This document shows, one piece after another, positions 33,385 through 45,354 of a stretch of DNA of 64,000 nt (the first letter of the stretch is position 1; every line of letters begins with the position of its first letter). The notes beneath the pieces are model-generated. The model did no database searches and was not told the DNA's origin. It saw only the letters and a list, made by a program, of their open reading frames with translations. The position numbers were made by a program, and so were the translations under genes. Source of the stretch: Sphagnum compactum (Eukaryota > Bryophyta > Sphagnopsida > Sphagnales); NCBI GenBank assembly GCA_965153455.1, contig OZ234497.1, positions 186,001 to 250,000 on the forward strand. Reading direction: 5' to 3'.

Positions 33385-36300
33385 TGTGTGAAAGTATTCA
33401 TAACAATAATTGAAATCCAATATTTCAATACAACACAAAGGTTCATTTAGTCATAGGAAGATTGTGTTAGGCTTAATTTTTTACATTAAATAAAAAATTT
33501 CATGTTACATGTTATTCTATCAAGTACATAGATTTGTTAATGAAACCTTAGACATTTTTGGTTTTGTTGCTAGGACCCATCAACATTAGTGAGGAAAAAT
33601 GGAAAATAAAGGCCATTGCAAGAAATAATCTATAGTTTCAATATAGTTGAATTATGATTTTTTTTATAAAAAATGTTGTGTAGTACTAGTATTTACCTTT
33701 TTAGGTCTTATTACCATAATAATTTTATATTTTCTTTGGAAGGGCATCATCAAAATCATTTTAAGACTATTAAGTTTCATTGGGAATAAAGTTGTTTTAA
33801 ATTAGATGTGATCTTTATTCTTCATTTTAATAAATGTGATTAAAGATCATAAATTTACACAAGTTTTGCCCTTGGAGGGGATCTGGAGGGTAAAGGGAAA
33901 AGAACATGTCATTTATGGATTTAAATCCCCCTTAAATTTTAGCTCTTCCTTTCAAAAATAAAAAATGCATATGTAGATGAAATCAATAACATTTAGTTGA
34001 TTTGGTTACCTATTATCTAAATAATTTCAAAATGATAAAATAATATTATTTTGAATGTCTCACTCTTCCTTACCATGTGTACCACATGTACCTATAGTAT
34101 GTGAAATTGTTCCTGTAACAATTGGAATGGATGTGGTGATTTTTTTCTTAAAATCAATTTACAAAAATCTTATTTTTATTTTTCAAAACAACTTTGAGCC
34201 AATCTATAAAATATTTTTATGTGCTTGCAACAAACATTTGGTTGTGATGGAATTGGTTTATTCAAATGCCCCTAGCTTGCATTAATCAAGATGTCCCTAT
34301 TGTGAATCCCCTTTCAATAGTTGAAAATTTTGAGAAATATAGCTTAAGAGGTTTTAATATTAACTTGAAGGGGGGGAAGGGTGTGGGGAGGCAAGATGAA
34401 TAATGTCTAGCTTTTGGATTTGGAGGAGGCAACTATCATGTCTATCATGTTTACAAATGGGAGGAGCTTGATGGTGAAATGTTGCCAATCACAAAACAAG
34501 ACTTTAAGAATATGGTGTAGAAGGTGAAGTAAGCATTTGAAGTAGCCTTCCCCCTTATCCAAGAGTTGCAATGTTTTCTTTGAGAAGCTATGATGGCTTT
34601 AAGATTAGTGCATACACAATTTTGGGTGCATTCATTAAAAGATGCAAATAACGTTAAGTTCCTATACTTTGATCTTTTGAATCCTTGGTGAAACCATCCT
34701 ATGGACATTAGCCTTCCTTAACATCCACATTCTAGGTTCGTAGGTGAAGTTCTTCAAACTAACCATGACAAACACCTTTGAATCTAAACAACTAAAGTCA
34801 ATGACTTGAACCCTATGACAAGATATTGGTGTGAAATTTTAACATGTGCCATCCTCAAATATAAGATGTCAAAATACATAAGACTTGTTGAGGTGGCATG
34901 TGTGCAAGTCTTGGGTTTAGTTGAAAATAAATGCACTTTCAACACCTTTTCATTTTGGAAAAACAAGTTTTCTAGCAACTTGGATATTTACTTGAACATG
35001 CATATTGAGTTTCTACAACACGTTAGAGAATTTCCATTACAATAAGGCCATCATTGAATGGGCATGTCTTTCCATTTTTCTTGTTATTTGTTTTTCTACT
35101 TGGTAGCCCTTCTATGATGGTAATAGGTTGCTGGATTCCATAATTTTACATTTGGCAACCATGTTGGGGTTTTAAGTTGTCAAATCTCATAGTTTTACCC
35201 AATAAAATGTAGACACAAAAAATGTTTCTCGAAATAACCTAATCTCTTTTACCAAACATCATTGTTATTTAAGGAAAAAATTATGTTCATAATAGACATT
35301 TGAGTTTGATCTATTAAAAAATATATTGTTTATTTGCTATATTGTTCTTAGTCATATCTTGCCATTATAGTTCACAATAGGGTAAAAACACAAGCAAAGG
35401 AGCGACCCAAGTAAATGGACATTCCAAAAAACTATGTTTTTGTATGTTTGAAATATCACAAGTGAAACATAATAGTTTGGATTGTCACAATTTTTTAGGG
35501 AATATTTTTAATTAATTGCAAAGTTTACATGTTCAAATTTTGACACAAATCAAAAATGTTTTTGCATGTTCAAAGCATTCAAACCTCAAAATTGAACAAT
35601 TTTAATTTTTTTCAAACATCCTTTTTCTACCAAATATGCATCATTTTTTCTAAAAATTGGAAAGGATTTTAACATTGATGATAATAAAAACAAAAGGATT
35701 TGAACTGATAAAAATGGTTTATATAACTAATTTAAGCACATTTTGTTCAAAAAATGCTTTTAACCCTAAAAATTATGGATTTTGAAAATGTGCCTTTAAC
35801 AAAAATTATTCATGTTCATGTGATAGAGGGCATGAATGCATAATATACATGATATAAAATCAACTTTTAGTCAAAATATTTTTTTTTAAATGCAATGTTA
35901 AAGGGGGTACTTGAAATACAAATTTTAAGTTATAAATCAACATAAAAATGACACATGTCATGTGCAGTCCTTGGAAAAGGACTTTTACCTTGGTGCTATG
36001 GCTCCTTTGACTGTGCTTTCACTGAATACAACATAATCTTGTAACAACAATGATCCATAAACATAACAAACTATAATTGTGTCCAACATAGTTGTTGCAT
36101 GCCTTTGAAATTTGAATTTGTAGTCATCACCCATTCATTTCTTCAAGGAAACTTAAATTTTAAATGAGAAGTTTTTAAAAATGCAAAAAAAATATGCATA
36201 AATTTATAGTAAGACCAACACATGAAAAAAAAGAAGGAAACACATGACTATTATTGCAAAATATGAAGATTGTATGTGACATTTGCAAGGAACTAAATAT

Positions 36301-39300
36301 GGAAAGTTATTGAATAAGGTAAGGTTCAATATGTAATTACTTTTAATGATCATGAGGATAGTTGGTAGATTCAAAAAAGGGAACAAAAAAAGAGGTTACA
36401 CACACGTTGATTATCACTTTAATGTAATTATTGTGGTCTTAGCCATGTACCCAATCAAAGATAAATTCAAACAAATGGACTATTTTGTTTGTTAAAACCT
36501 CATTTCAAAAATACAACAATAATAGTTACCACATTCTAATTTTAAGGCAATAAAAATCTTGGCCCAACATATTGCAATAGAGAGGAAAAAAGGCCATTAG
36601 ATTACGCTTGATTGGGTGATGTTTTGATATGGTTGTTAAAATAATACTTGCAAAATTTGTAATTAATTGGTGTATTCTCCATGTTGAATTCTACAACACC
36701 CCCATGTGTTTTTTTTCAAGGGTGCAAATTCTACTACTAATTGTCATCAATTTAACAAATATAAATATTTGAAATCAATCATAGAAACATGGTCTAGTTC
36801 AATCTAATACATCTTAAGTCAGTTTTGCATTCCAATCCAATGCACTAACATAGTGATTATATCTAAACTCATTAATGCTCCAAATAACTTTGTACTTATG
36901 TATTTTTTTCCCCCCATTCTATTGTTTGCAATAGATTTATGTGGTCAAAGTTAATTTAAGATGAAAATAAACATGCATTGAAATTTTTAAAAGTAGTGTA
37001 AAAGCAAATTGTAGCACTTAAACCACAATTGAGGTATTAATCACTAGAAGTAAATCATAGTCCTTCAACGTGTTGTGTGCACACTCCAATATCCCTTCCT
37101 CCATACACTCCCCAAACCATACTACAAGTGGTTGAAGCAATCCATAGCACACGTTCCAATGAAATAGCCACATTGAAGGAATATTGGCCTCCTTTACCAT
37201 GGGTTTTGTTGTTCCTTGTGTTCCATGGATAGAAATATCCCAATTTATCACCAACAAGGTTCATACTATTTGCACCCTTAAAAGTTGTTATAAACATTGG
37301 GAAATGACAAAAAAAACCAAAGTTTTTACATAATTTTTTCCTAATTAAAAGGTTGATCGTAACTTTTTTCTTTAGGGAGTAATCCCCAATCAAGATTATC
37401 ATAGTTGTATTGCCATTCAATATGTATCATATTGTTGTGAGGAGTTTAAAACATAGGTGGGGTTGAATGTATAATTTTCTTCATATCTTTGAAATTGCAG
37501 ATCAAATTCCACAATGGCATTTTGAAGGCACCATTGTGTTAGTTCCAACAAAACCCAAGATGTATACAACAAATATGTGGTCATAGTATTCAATCGTTCA
37601 ATGTTCAAATTTACCTTAATAAAACTTCCTTTGATGAATTATTTGGAAGTTTTAATTTCACAAAATAGTAAAAAGGGAAAAAAACATGTAAAGATGGAAA
37701 AATCGACATGTCCAACTTAACCTCTATGTCTAGCATTCATAATAGCATATCCTCCACATGGAGCCATGTTGTTTCACCACGTTTTTATTATTTGCCTTTG
37801 ATGCAGACCATTAATATTTTACATGTCAACCATACCACATTTAAGGGACTTTACCATTTCACATAGTCAACCATACAAAGGTGGATTAAATGCAATTTTT
37901 TTGGTGTAAAATCTTCAACAACTATTACAAGCTATTTCAAATAGTTTTGAATGATCTTAAATTCATTTTCATGAATGAGAATTGTTGAAGAACCCAAAAG
38001 GAATACTTAAAACATCAGGATTTTAAATTTGTTCCAAATGTATGTAACGTTTAGATTGTATGGTCTACCTTTTTGCATTTGTATGTGCTAGTTATGGCTA
38101 GTGTTATTTATTTATGATTTATAGTAAATTAAGAGTAATTAACATGTTATAATAACAATATTTTTGTAAACTTTTGTCACACGTTTCAAGTTGATAGTTC
38201 ATTGAAATTCTAATTGCATTTGAGAGGTCCAAGGCAAGTTGTTCAAACTTGAGTTAGGAGGGTGATATCCTTGCATTGTTGTTCACACCGATGTTGTAAT
38301 GCTTCCAGTGCATAGTCATTTGCATTTGGTGTTGCTTTAACAACAAGACATCTATAAATGTGTATTTTTTTACACATTTAGGTTTTCAATTCAATTGTTC
38401 AAGGAACATCTTCATTTTCAATTTTGTGAATTTTCCTTCATTTCACATCTTTTTCACTCTTCTAAACAATACTTGCAATATTGGTAGAATTTCCAAACAA
38501 GGGAAATATTCCAAGCAAATAAATGCATGTGGTGTTGTAAGTTCCTTCAAATATACACCCCACCTATTGACTTAGTGTGCTACACACTATTTTTGGTTTA
38601 AAAGAAGATCCAAATTATAAAATTTCTTTTAAAAGAAACTAGATGTGGGTAACATAGTAACAATTTTGATATTTGCTAAAACAAATGGATTCCAATATGA
38701 AGTTATTGTGGCATCAAATCTTCATCATAGACCCCCAAAACCATGAAATGTGAGAATTTTGTATTTTGCTAAAATGCCAACCTTGGTCAATACTGTCACT
38801 TTTTGCAAATCACAGAAAAACTCTTCTTCAATTATGTCATCATTATCCTTATAATGTCTTCCTATCCTTTCAAGTATATTCATTCATAGTGTAAGCAATG
38901 GTGGAAGAAGGAAAAAAGAAGAGGAAGTGCATATGCTCGTGTGACTTCAAACACATACATGAACTCTTCCAATTGAGAATGGACTTTGATATGCACCATC
39001 ATCCTACAATTGAGAAAATGTGTAGAGAAATGTGTAGAGACTTCTCTTGCATCCACTATCCTACAATTGAAAATTTGCAAAATCCTCTCCTACATCCACC
39101 ATGATGAAATTGAAAATCTACAAAATGCATTATTGCACCAACATCTTGTTAATTTGAAGCAAAGTCCTTCCATTTCACTTGGAAAAACATTTCTTCCTCA
39201 CAAATTTGTGTATGCTAAAAAAATGATAACATCACTCAAGAAGCAAAAGCAAGTTGCATACTTCTCCATGTAGACTAAATGTAGTTCACACCATCAATGT

Positions 39301-40560
39301 TCATCTCTCCCACCAAGATGAACTCCAACCTTGCACCACATCTTGGTCATTTGAAGCAAATCTTTCGACTTCACGTGTTAAATTTTTTATGCATGCCCAA
39401 GAATGAGAGCATTATTCAAGGATCAAGAGCAATCTACATACCGATTCATGTAGAATCAATCTCCTTTCATACCATGAACTCTTAACACCATCAATGCTCA
39501 TAATTCACCACAAAGACGAGTTGCACACTTCCTTCATTATCTAGTGCATAGATGAAGGTTAGCGGGGTTTCTCCAATCTTTGCTTCCAAGATTTAAAACT
39601 AACCATTAAACATAATTTATTCCTTGCGGGGGTGTGTTTTCACAGTGATTTTGATTGGCTTATCACCAAAACAGACAATAACATTATGTACTTGCCAAAA
39701 AGAAGAATAGGTGTGTAGCATTTTCCCTCATGTCTAATTACACTAGTGTTTTTTTAAGGATTATAATAAGAAAATCCAAGGTGGTTCCAAAAATGTAAGA
39801 ATCGAGAAAAAAATGGTAACCCTTCATTTTTCAAACTAAAAAAAATTACAACACATGTGAAAACTTACTCAAAAATGAAATTCATCCATATGTTAATTAA
39901 TGACAAATTACAATGGATTGTCATAAATATTGAAATATTGTAATACTTGGGACAAATACTCGAGGATCTCAAATCTGGAAGGTCCCAATACCAAGACCTT
40001 CTCCTATATGAACAATATTTCTTTAATTTTTAAAAAAAGATGAAAGCTAATTTTTGTTCATGTCCATAGCTTACATTTAACTTAGTAAGAACACTCAATA
40101 ATAATTTGGTATCATTATTAATTATTCAAATAATCAAACATGACCATTTTAGTTTGCTTTTCTTAATTCAACCTTTATATATTTGTATAGTATATTCAAT
40201 TACTTGCACAATGAATAAAATTATCATTCCCAATCTTGAAAAAAATAATTCTTAAATCTAAGATAGAAAAGTATGGGACATTGAAGAATATTCTAAAAGC
40301 TAAAGAACCTCTTATCGATCAAGGCCAAAAGTTTATCTATTTTGGGAACTGAAAAATGATATTAAAAAATATTCTTAATTGACCTTTAATTAAACATTTA
40401 GGTAATCTAAATTGGAAATGAATATTTTCCTTTAATTTTAGAAATAATAAAATCTCAAAATTTTTCCCCACTTTCATTAGAAAAAAAAAAAAACAACAAC
40501 ATCTCAGAAAACAACATCTCAAGTCTAAATGTACGTATGTACGTATATACGTATATATAC
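33385..40560. other. 7-kb AT-rich gene-free stretch
   Basis: No gene is supported. Open frames are short; those at 37055-37420 (minus) and 34451-34708 (minus) look slightly protein-like but match no family I can name, and they may be decayed transposon sequence. The tandem repeat at 39136-39530 is listed separately. Confidence 0.5.
39136..39530 (+). repeat. Diverged tandem duplication, period about 198 bp
   Basis: Copies starting at 39136 and 39334 share caccaacatcttg-t-atttgaagcaaa, atgcatgc/gtatgct, tcaagaagcaaaagcaa/tcaaggatcaagagcaa, and caccatcaatg-tcat in the same order. Many substitutions show it is old. Confidence 0.55.
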
Positions 40561-41698
40561 ATGTCTCTTCCTTCGTCGTCTTTTGTTGCCCCCTTCTGTT
40601 TTCCTTCTCAGCGCCATCGCTGTTGTGATTTGCGGCGTCAGGTTCCGACGTTCCGTTCCCGCTTGTGTGTTGGAAGTTTCCTTCGGTGAGAACTCGTTTT
40701 CTTCGCATCCTATTTCATGTCAGTTATTTTGTATTCTCGCGCTTCTCTGTGATTGTGCTTCTTCGTGGAGAAAAGCGTTCAGGTGCGTGCAGCAAATTTG
40801 ATCTAATTCGAACTTTGAATCCTCGAAACATTCGGTCGGTTCAGGTTCAGGTCCTGCTTCTTCTTTGTTCAAGAATTGTAAGTTTTCTTTTTTTTTCCTT
40901 TTTTCTTTTTTTGTTTGCAGAAAATTTCGATTTGATTCGAAATTTTCATCCTCGAAACAGTCGGTTTACGTTGTGGTCCTGTTTGTTCTTCTGTGTTCAA
41001 GAATTACCCTTGTGCGTTCTTTTTTTCTTTTGCAGGGGCCGTTGGTGATAGTTTTCCGTTGAGGTTCTTTGTGAGGTTGTTTTTGTGTTGTGTTGAGGGG
41101 TTTAAATTCGTCTTTTTTTTTTTTTTTTTTTCCCCGGAGGGATTTTGTCGTGCGGGTTGAAATAAGCAAATTTTGCTTTTCCTCTCTCCAATTCTTCGTT
41201 TGTTGTCCAGCATAATTCTGTTGTAGGTCTTTTGAGGTGCTGGAATTTTTTTCTTCTTCTTTGATGGAAGCGGGGAGGGGGCTTTTGGCAACCGTGCTCA
41301 GGTTGTCTCTGTTGATGGAGTTTGCTCAAGTGTTCCTCACCTTTTTTGTTATTTATTCCATTTGTGTATAAAGGGTTCTGGATTGTCAAATGTGTCCGAA
41401 AGCTTAGGCGAGGTTTTCCTTTGTGAAAACCCTAGGAATTTTTTGTGACATGATTAGTGTTATCTCATTCTTTTTAATTGGTGCCATCTCTCCAGGTTCT
41501 TCAGATCTCAGGAGATTTCCACAAATTGCTCAAGGGTTTTCATAAGATTTTTGACTTTCAATCAGAGAACACCTAAAGCTCCAGAATTTTCTACAAATTC
41601 TCAAGGTTCTATCATTTCTTGTGAGCTTTCATCATCACAAGAAAGATATCTGCAGTTATCCAATTTGAGTGGTGATCAACAATTAACAAGCTGCAGTA
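40561..41698 (+). promoter_or_regulatory. Promoter and 5' leader of the LIFEGUARD-like gene
   Basis: The region is CT-rich, with acceptor-like pyrimidine tracts ending in AG near 40919 and 41036, so the leader is probably spliced. Two similar segments (about 40793-40910 and 40918-41020) share atttgat-taattcgaa, atcctcgaaaca-tcggt, ggtcctg and tgttcaagaatt, a duplication with a period near 128 bp. No TATA box was assigned. Confidence 0.45.
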
Positions 41699-43584
41699 AT
41701 GGCTGGTTACAAAAATTATGGCTATGGGGACATTGAGAGTGCAGTAGGGCAGCCTGCAGCTTTGTATCCAGGTATACCAGGGGATGAAAATGTTTTGCGA
41801 TGGGCTTTCATTCGAAAAGTATATGGGATACTGAGTGTCCAGTTGGTACTCACAACATTGGTGTCAGCAATAGTAGTTTTTACTCCAGCTGTTCTTCTCT
41901 TTTTGCAATCGAATGGGTGGTCTCTTATCTTCATCAGTATCTTACCCCTTATATGTGAGTGCTGGTTTTTAAACTTGGCCCATTTGCCTGCTTATTTTGT
42001 TAGAATTGGAGTCCAGGAGTTGTGTTCCATTGTTGGTTGGGAACTTTCCCATCATTGATGAAATTGCCAAATTCTTTGTGACTGTTCTTGTAAATTCTCA
42101 GCTTTGAGTTAGAAGTTTGGTTCTATTCCTTATCAAGATGAACTTGACATGGTTCCTGTTTGTACACTGTTTTGTGGCAGTGATGTGCCCTCTGTATTAC
42201 TACCATCAGAGCCATCCGATCAATCTGATTTTACTTGGGCTCTTCACAGTTGCCATCAGCCTCACTGTAGGAATTGTCTGTGCTCTTACTGATGGTATGC
42301 TTCTCTGAATTGTATAACCTTTGATTTGTGACTTGCTTTGCTGATTATTTTTTGGGTCCATCACCAAGTTATTTAGCTCGACATTGTATTTGGCATCATT
42401 TGCAAACAACTACTCTGAGTTGTGTCAAGATTGTTCCAGGTGTTGGATCTAATACTCAATTTTAAACCCTGGTGTAGAAAACGAACCTAAGAAATATCCA
42501 CAAACATAGCTTGAAGTCATGCAATGGGGCATGGTCTTTTTCCTGTGGTGTGATGTACTTTGGTATGGAAGATATCTGGGGCGAACATTAGTTTTGGTGT
42601 TGTGGTAAACAAAAGTGGGTGGAGGTGATATTGGGGCCAGAGTTCTACCTGGCTTGTGATTTAGGAGACTTCCTGCATCAAACGCAAGGTTCTTACATGT
42701 TGCATTGATTTGGGGGACAGGAATAATAGTTCTGGAAGCACTGATATTGACAGCAGCAGTGGTGGTGTCACTCACAGCATATACATATTGGGCTGCTAGT
42801 AAGGGTTATGACTTTAGCTACTTGGGCCCCATTCTCTTCGTGAGTCTTATAGTCCTTGTCTTGTTTGGCATCATTCAGGTACATTTTTCCTTGAGAACTT
42901 TTTTACTCTAGTTGCTTTTTCTCGCACAGTTGCTTGCAAGAGATATACTGGTGAGGAGCAGATTTCTGTTCTTGTCGGTTTTTGCACTCATTAATTCAAG
43001 ATCTTGAAGAATCTGCTTCTCTGCATCTCAAGAAAGCCTATGATTTGCTGATCATTCTTTCTCTTTTTTACTTATAAAGGCCTGTCCTTCAAGGTTATAA
43101 TGTTGATATAGTGACCTTGGGCATTTCCTTTTTAAGATTCAGGACTTAGCAACTCATTGAATCATCAGATCAGAATACAACACTCAGTTTGCCCTGCAAA
43201 CCATTAAACTTTGATTGTTTCTTGGCTTTTGATGGATCTCTGATTCAGGATGTCTGATTTGTACTTTGATAATGGGTTATTGTATGTAGATGATGGAGTG
43301 GCACTTGAGACTGGGAATCATTTGACTGGTAGCATTGTTATTTGTGTGATATTTTGTGGCATGTTGTGCAGGCCTTTTTCCCTCTTGGTCCTATATCTGT
43401 GACCATATATGGTGTGCTCTCTGCTCTTATATTCAGTGCTTACATCATCTATGACACTGACAATCTTATCAAGCGCTACACATATGATCAATTTATTTGG
43501 GCATCGGTGGCTCTTTACCTTGATGTCATCAACCTCTTCTTGGCCTTGCTCCAAATTTTGCGCAGTATTCAATCTGACAATTAG
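41699..43584 (+). CDS. LIFEGUARD / Bax-inhibitor-1-like membrane protein
   Basis: Four exons (41699-41954, 42181-42294, 42721-42878, 43372-43584) join in frame to give 246 residues, the usual length for plant LFG proteins. The BI-1/TMBIM features are present: VLRWAFIRKVYGILSVQL before the first membrane segment, CPLYYYHQSHPIN, KGYDFSYLGP, and the C-terminal block with YIIYDTDNLIKRY-YDQFIWA and LYLDVINLFL. The two Asp residues of YDTDN and the one in LYLDVIN correspond to conserved acidic sites of the family. Seven hydrophobic segments are expected. Family members sit in the ER or other endomembranes, influence calcium leak and restrain programmed cell death. In plants some LFGs affect powdery mildew susceptibility. 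Frames and splice sites are clean. The gene converges with the TPR-CHAT gene. Confidence 0.92.
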
Positions 43585-45354
43585 GAAGTGTTCCAGCATT
43601 GTATTGAGGAAGTATAGAGGTGTTTGTGTAGGGTGTAGGAAGATTTTGAGAACTGAAATTTTGATTCTAGCTGGTTTCCTCACTGGCTTGTTATTAGAGG
43701 GAGATAACAAAGGAAAATTTCACCTTGAAAGTTGGTGAGATTCCTTGTATGTAAGGATTTTGTGTGAATTCATCAGTTGATTGTATATAACTGTCAAGTG
43801 TTGCCTTTATTGTGCAGATAGGTTCTGCTAATTGTTTAAGAGAAGCAGACACACAGGAACCCATCAACAGAAGCCACTGGTATTACATTTCACTAGAATT
43901 GAATGTTAATGGTGGTCACTTAGTCTCAAACTCTCCACTAAAACTCACATATTTTCTGGAATGAATTCTTCATTCCGTTACAGTCATTCGTTGAGCATAA
44001 TATTTTGCAGAGCTACTTGGAAAAATGGAACAAGTGACTTAATTGATACTTGTTCCCAACAAAATGATGTACAGTTTCTTCTATCTCATATTACTTTATG
44101 TTTTAATGTATTATTATTCAAGACCAATTTATTCTTAGGGTTCTTAGTTCTTACATGTGTAACCCTATGATGTGCCTTTTTTTTAGTATTTAGAGTTTAT
44201 AACATTGAAGAAACAAAGAAACCCTATCAAACATTTTGGTGAGGAAATCTGGAGGAAAAACATGTGAGGGGTATTTGGCACACACGAAGTTATGTATAGG
44301 AGACAGGCCCTTCCCTGATTTGAGATGTGTGCCTGTAGGCCGGTAGGTCAAAGCAACAGGTCTAAAATTACGAAAGGGCCTGTACTCAGGTCATTTTCCT
44401 ACAGAAAGTAGAGCTGGGATTTTTTCACTTTTAAGAAATAGTGACAGGCTGGCTGGTGCCTTCCGCTGGTCAGAAGATCCCAGTACAGCCTGGCTGGTAC
44501 CTTCCACCGCAGAAGAACCCACTTACTGAAAACAGCTGTCTTCAGGCAAGTAATGGAGCTGAAAATACAGAGGAAATCTAGGCAGTGCTTTATACTATAA
44601 GAAATGAAACTATGGGGCTTTTAACATGCTTAAGCATTAATGAAGAATGTTGAGGTAAGCGTGTTAAAAAATACACCCACCTCCTTCAACATTGCTGCCT
44701 ACCTTAGATCCTTGAATAAAGGCTCCCCTAAGTTGATCACATATCCATCTAACTTGGCATAAAGATATTTCATCCAACATAATTGGCTAATGTATTTTGT
44801 ACCCCAAGGATGGATGATTGTGAGCTGTGGCATTTACATGCTAATGAGGATGATGAAAGCTGCTAATAGATGATATATCCATCCAACCTGACAGCAGTAT
44901 TTTCATCCAAGGCGAGTCCTCCGCACTGAAAGGTGTGATGATGATCCAGCTTGTGTTGTGCAACGCACAGAAATTCCATCAAAATGTGAACAGATTTCTG
45001 GATCTCTCCAGTGCCTTAGCTTTCAGATTCTGTGCTCCACTGTTGGAGGCAAAAAATGAGAGAAGTTTGTTGTCAACAGAGACAAGATTCGCAACACACA
45101 AAAAGTTTGAGATCATACGAGATCATAATATCCGCAACACACAGAAGTTTGAGATCATATGAGATCACAATATTCACAGCGCACAAAAGTTTGCAACACA
45201 CATCTATAGATTGAGGTTCTCTATTTCTGTTGGTAGTCACAAAAGGGGGGAGGGGGGTGGGGGGGCAAGTGTCATGACTAGTCAGGGTGAAGATGATAAA
45301 AGGACATAAGCATATAGAAGTACTTCAAGCAGAAGTATAAACTGAAGCATGGTG
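43585..45354. other. Convergent intergenic region with small tandem repeats
   Basis: It holds the 3' ends of the LIFEGUARD (+) and TPR-CHAT (-) genes. Two copies of a roughly 41-bp unit (ctggctggt-ccttccrc) lie at 44447-44520. Units of about 43 bp (caacacacararagtttgag, then atcata-gagatca) lie at 45093-45195. A G-rich run is at 45245-45267. No coding region is supported. Confidence 0.55.

Noticed and set aside
37018-37608. Possible decayed transposase on the minus strand
   Set aside because: Two overlapping frames look faintly protein-like, but I could not identify a DDE, RT or integrase motif in either.
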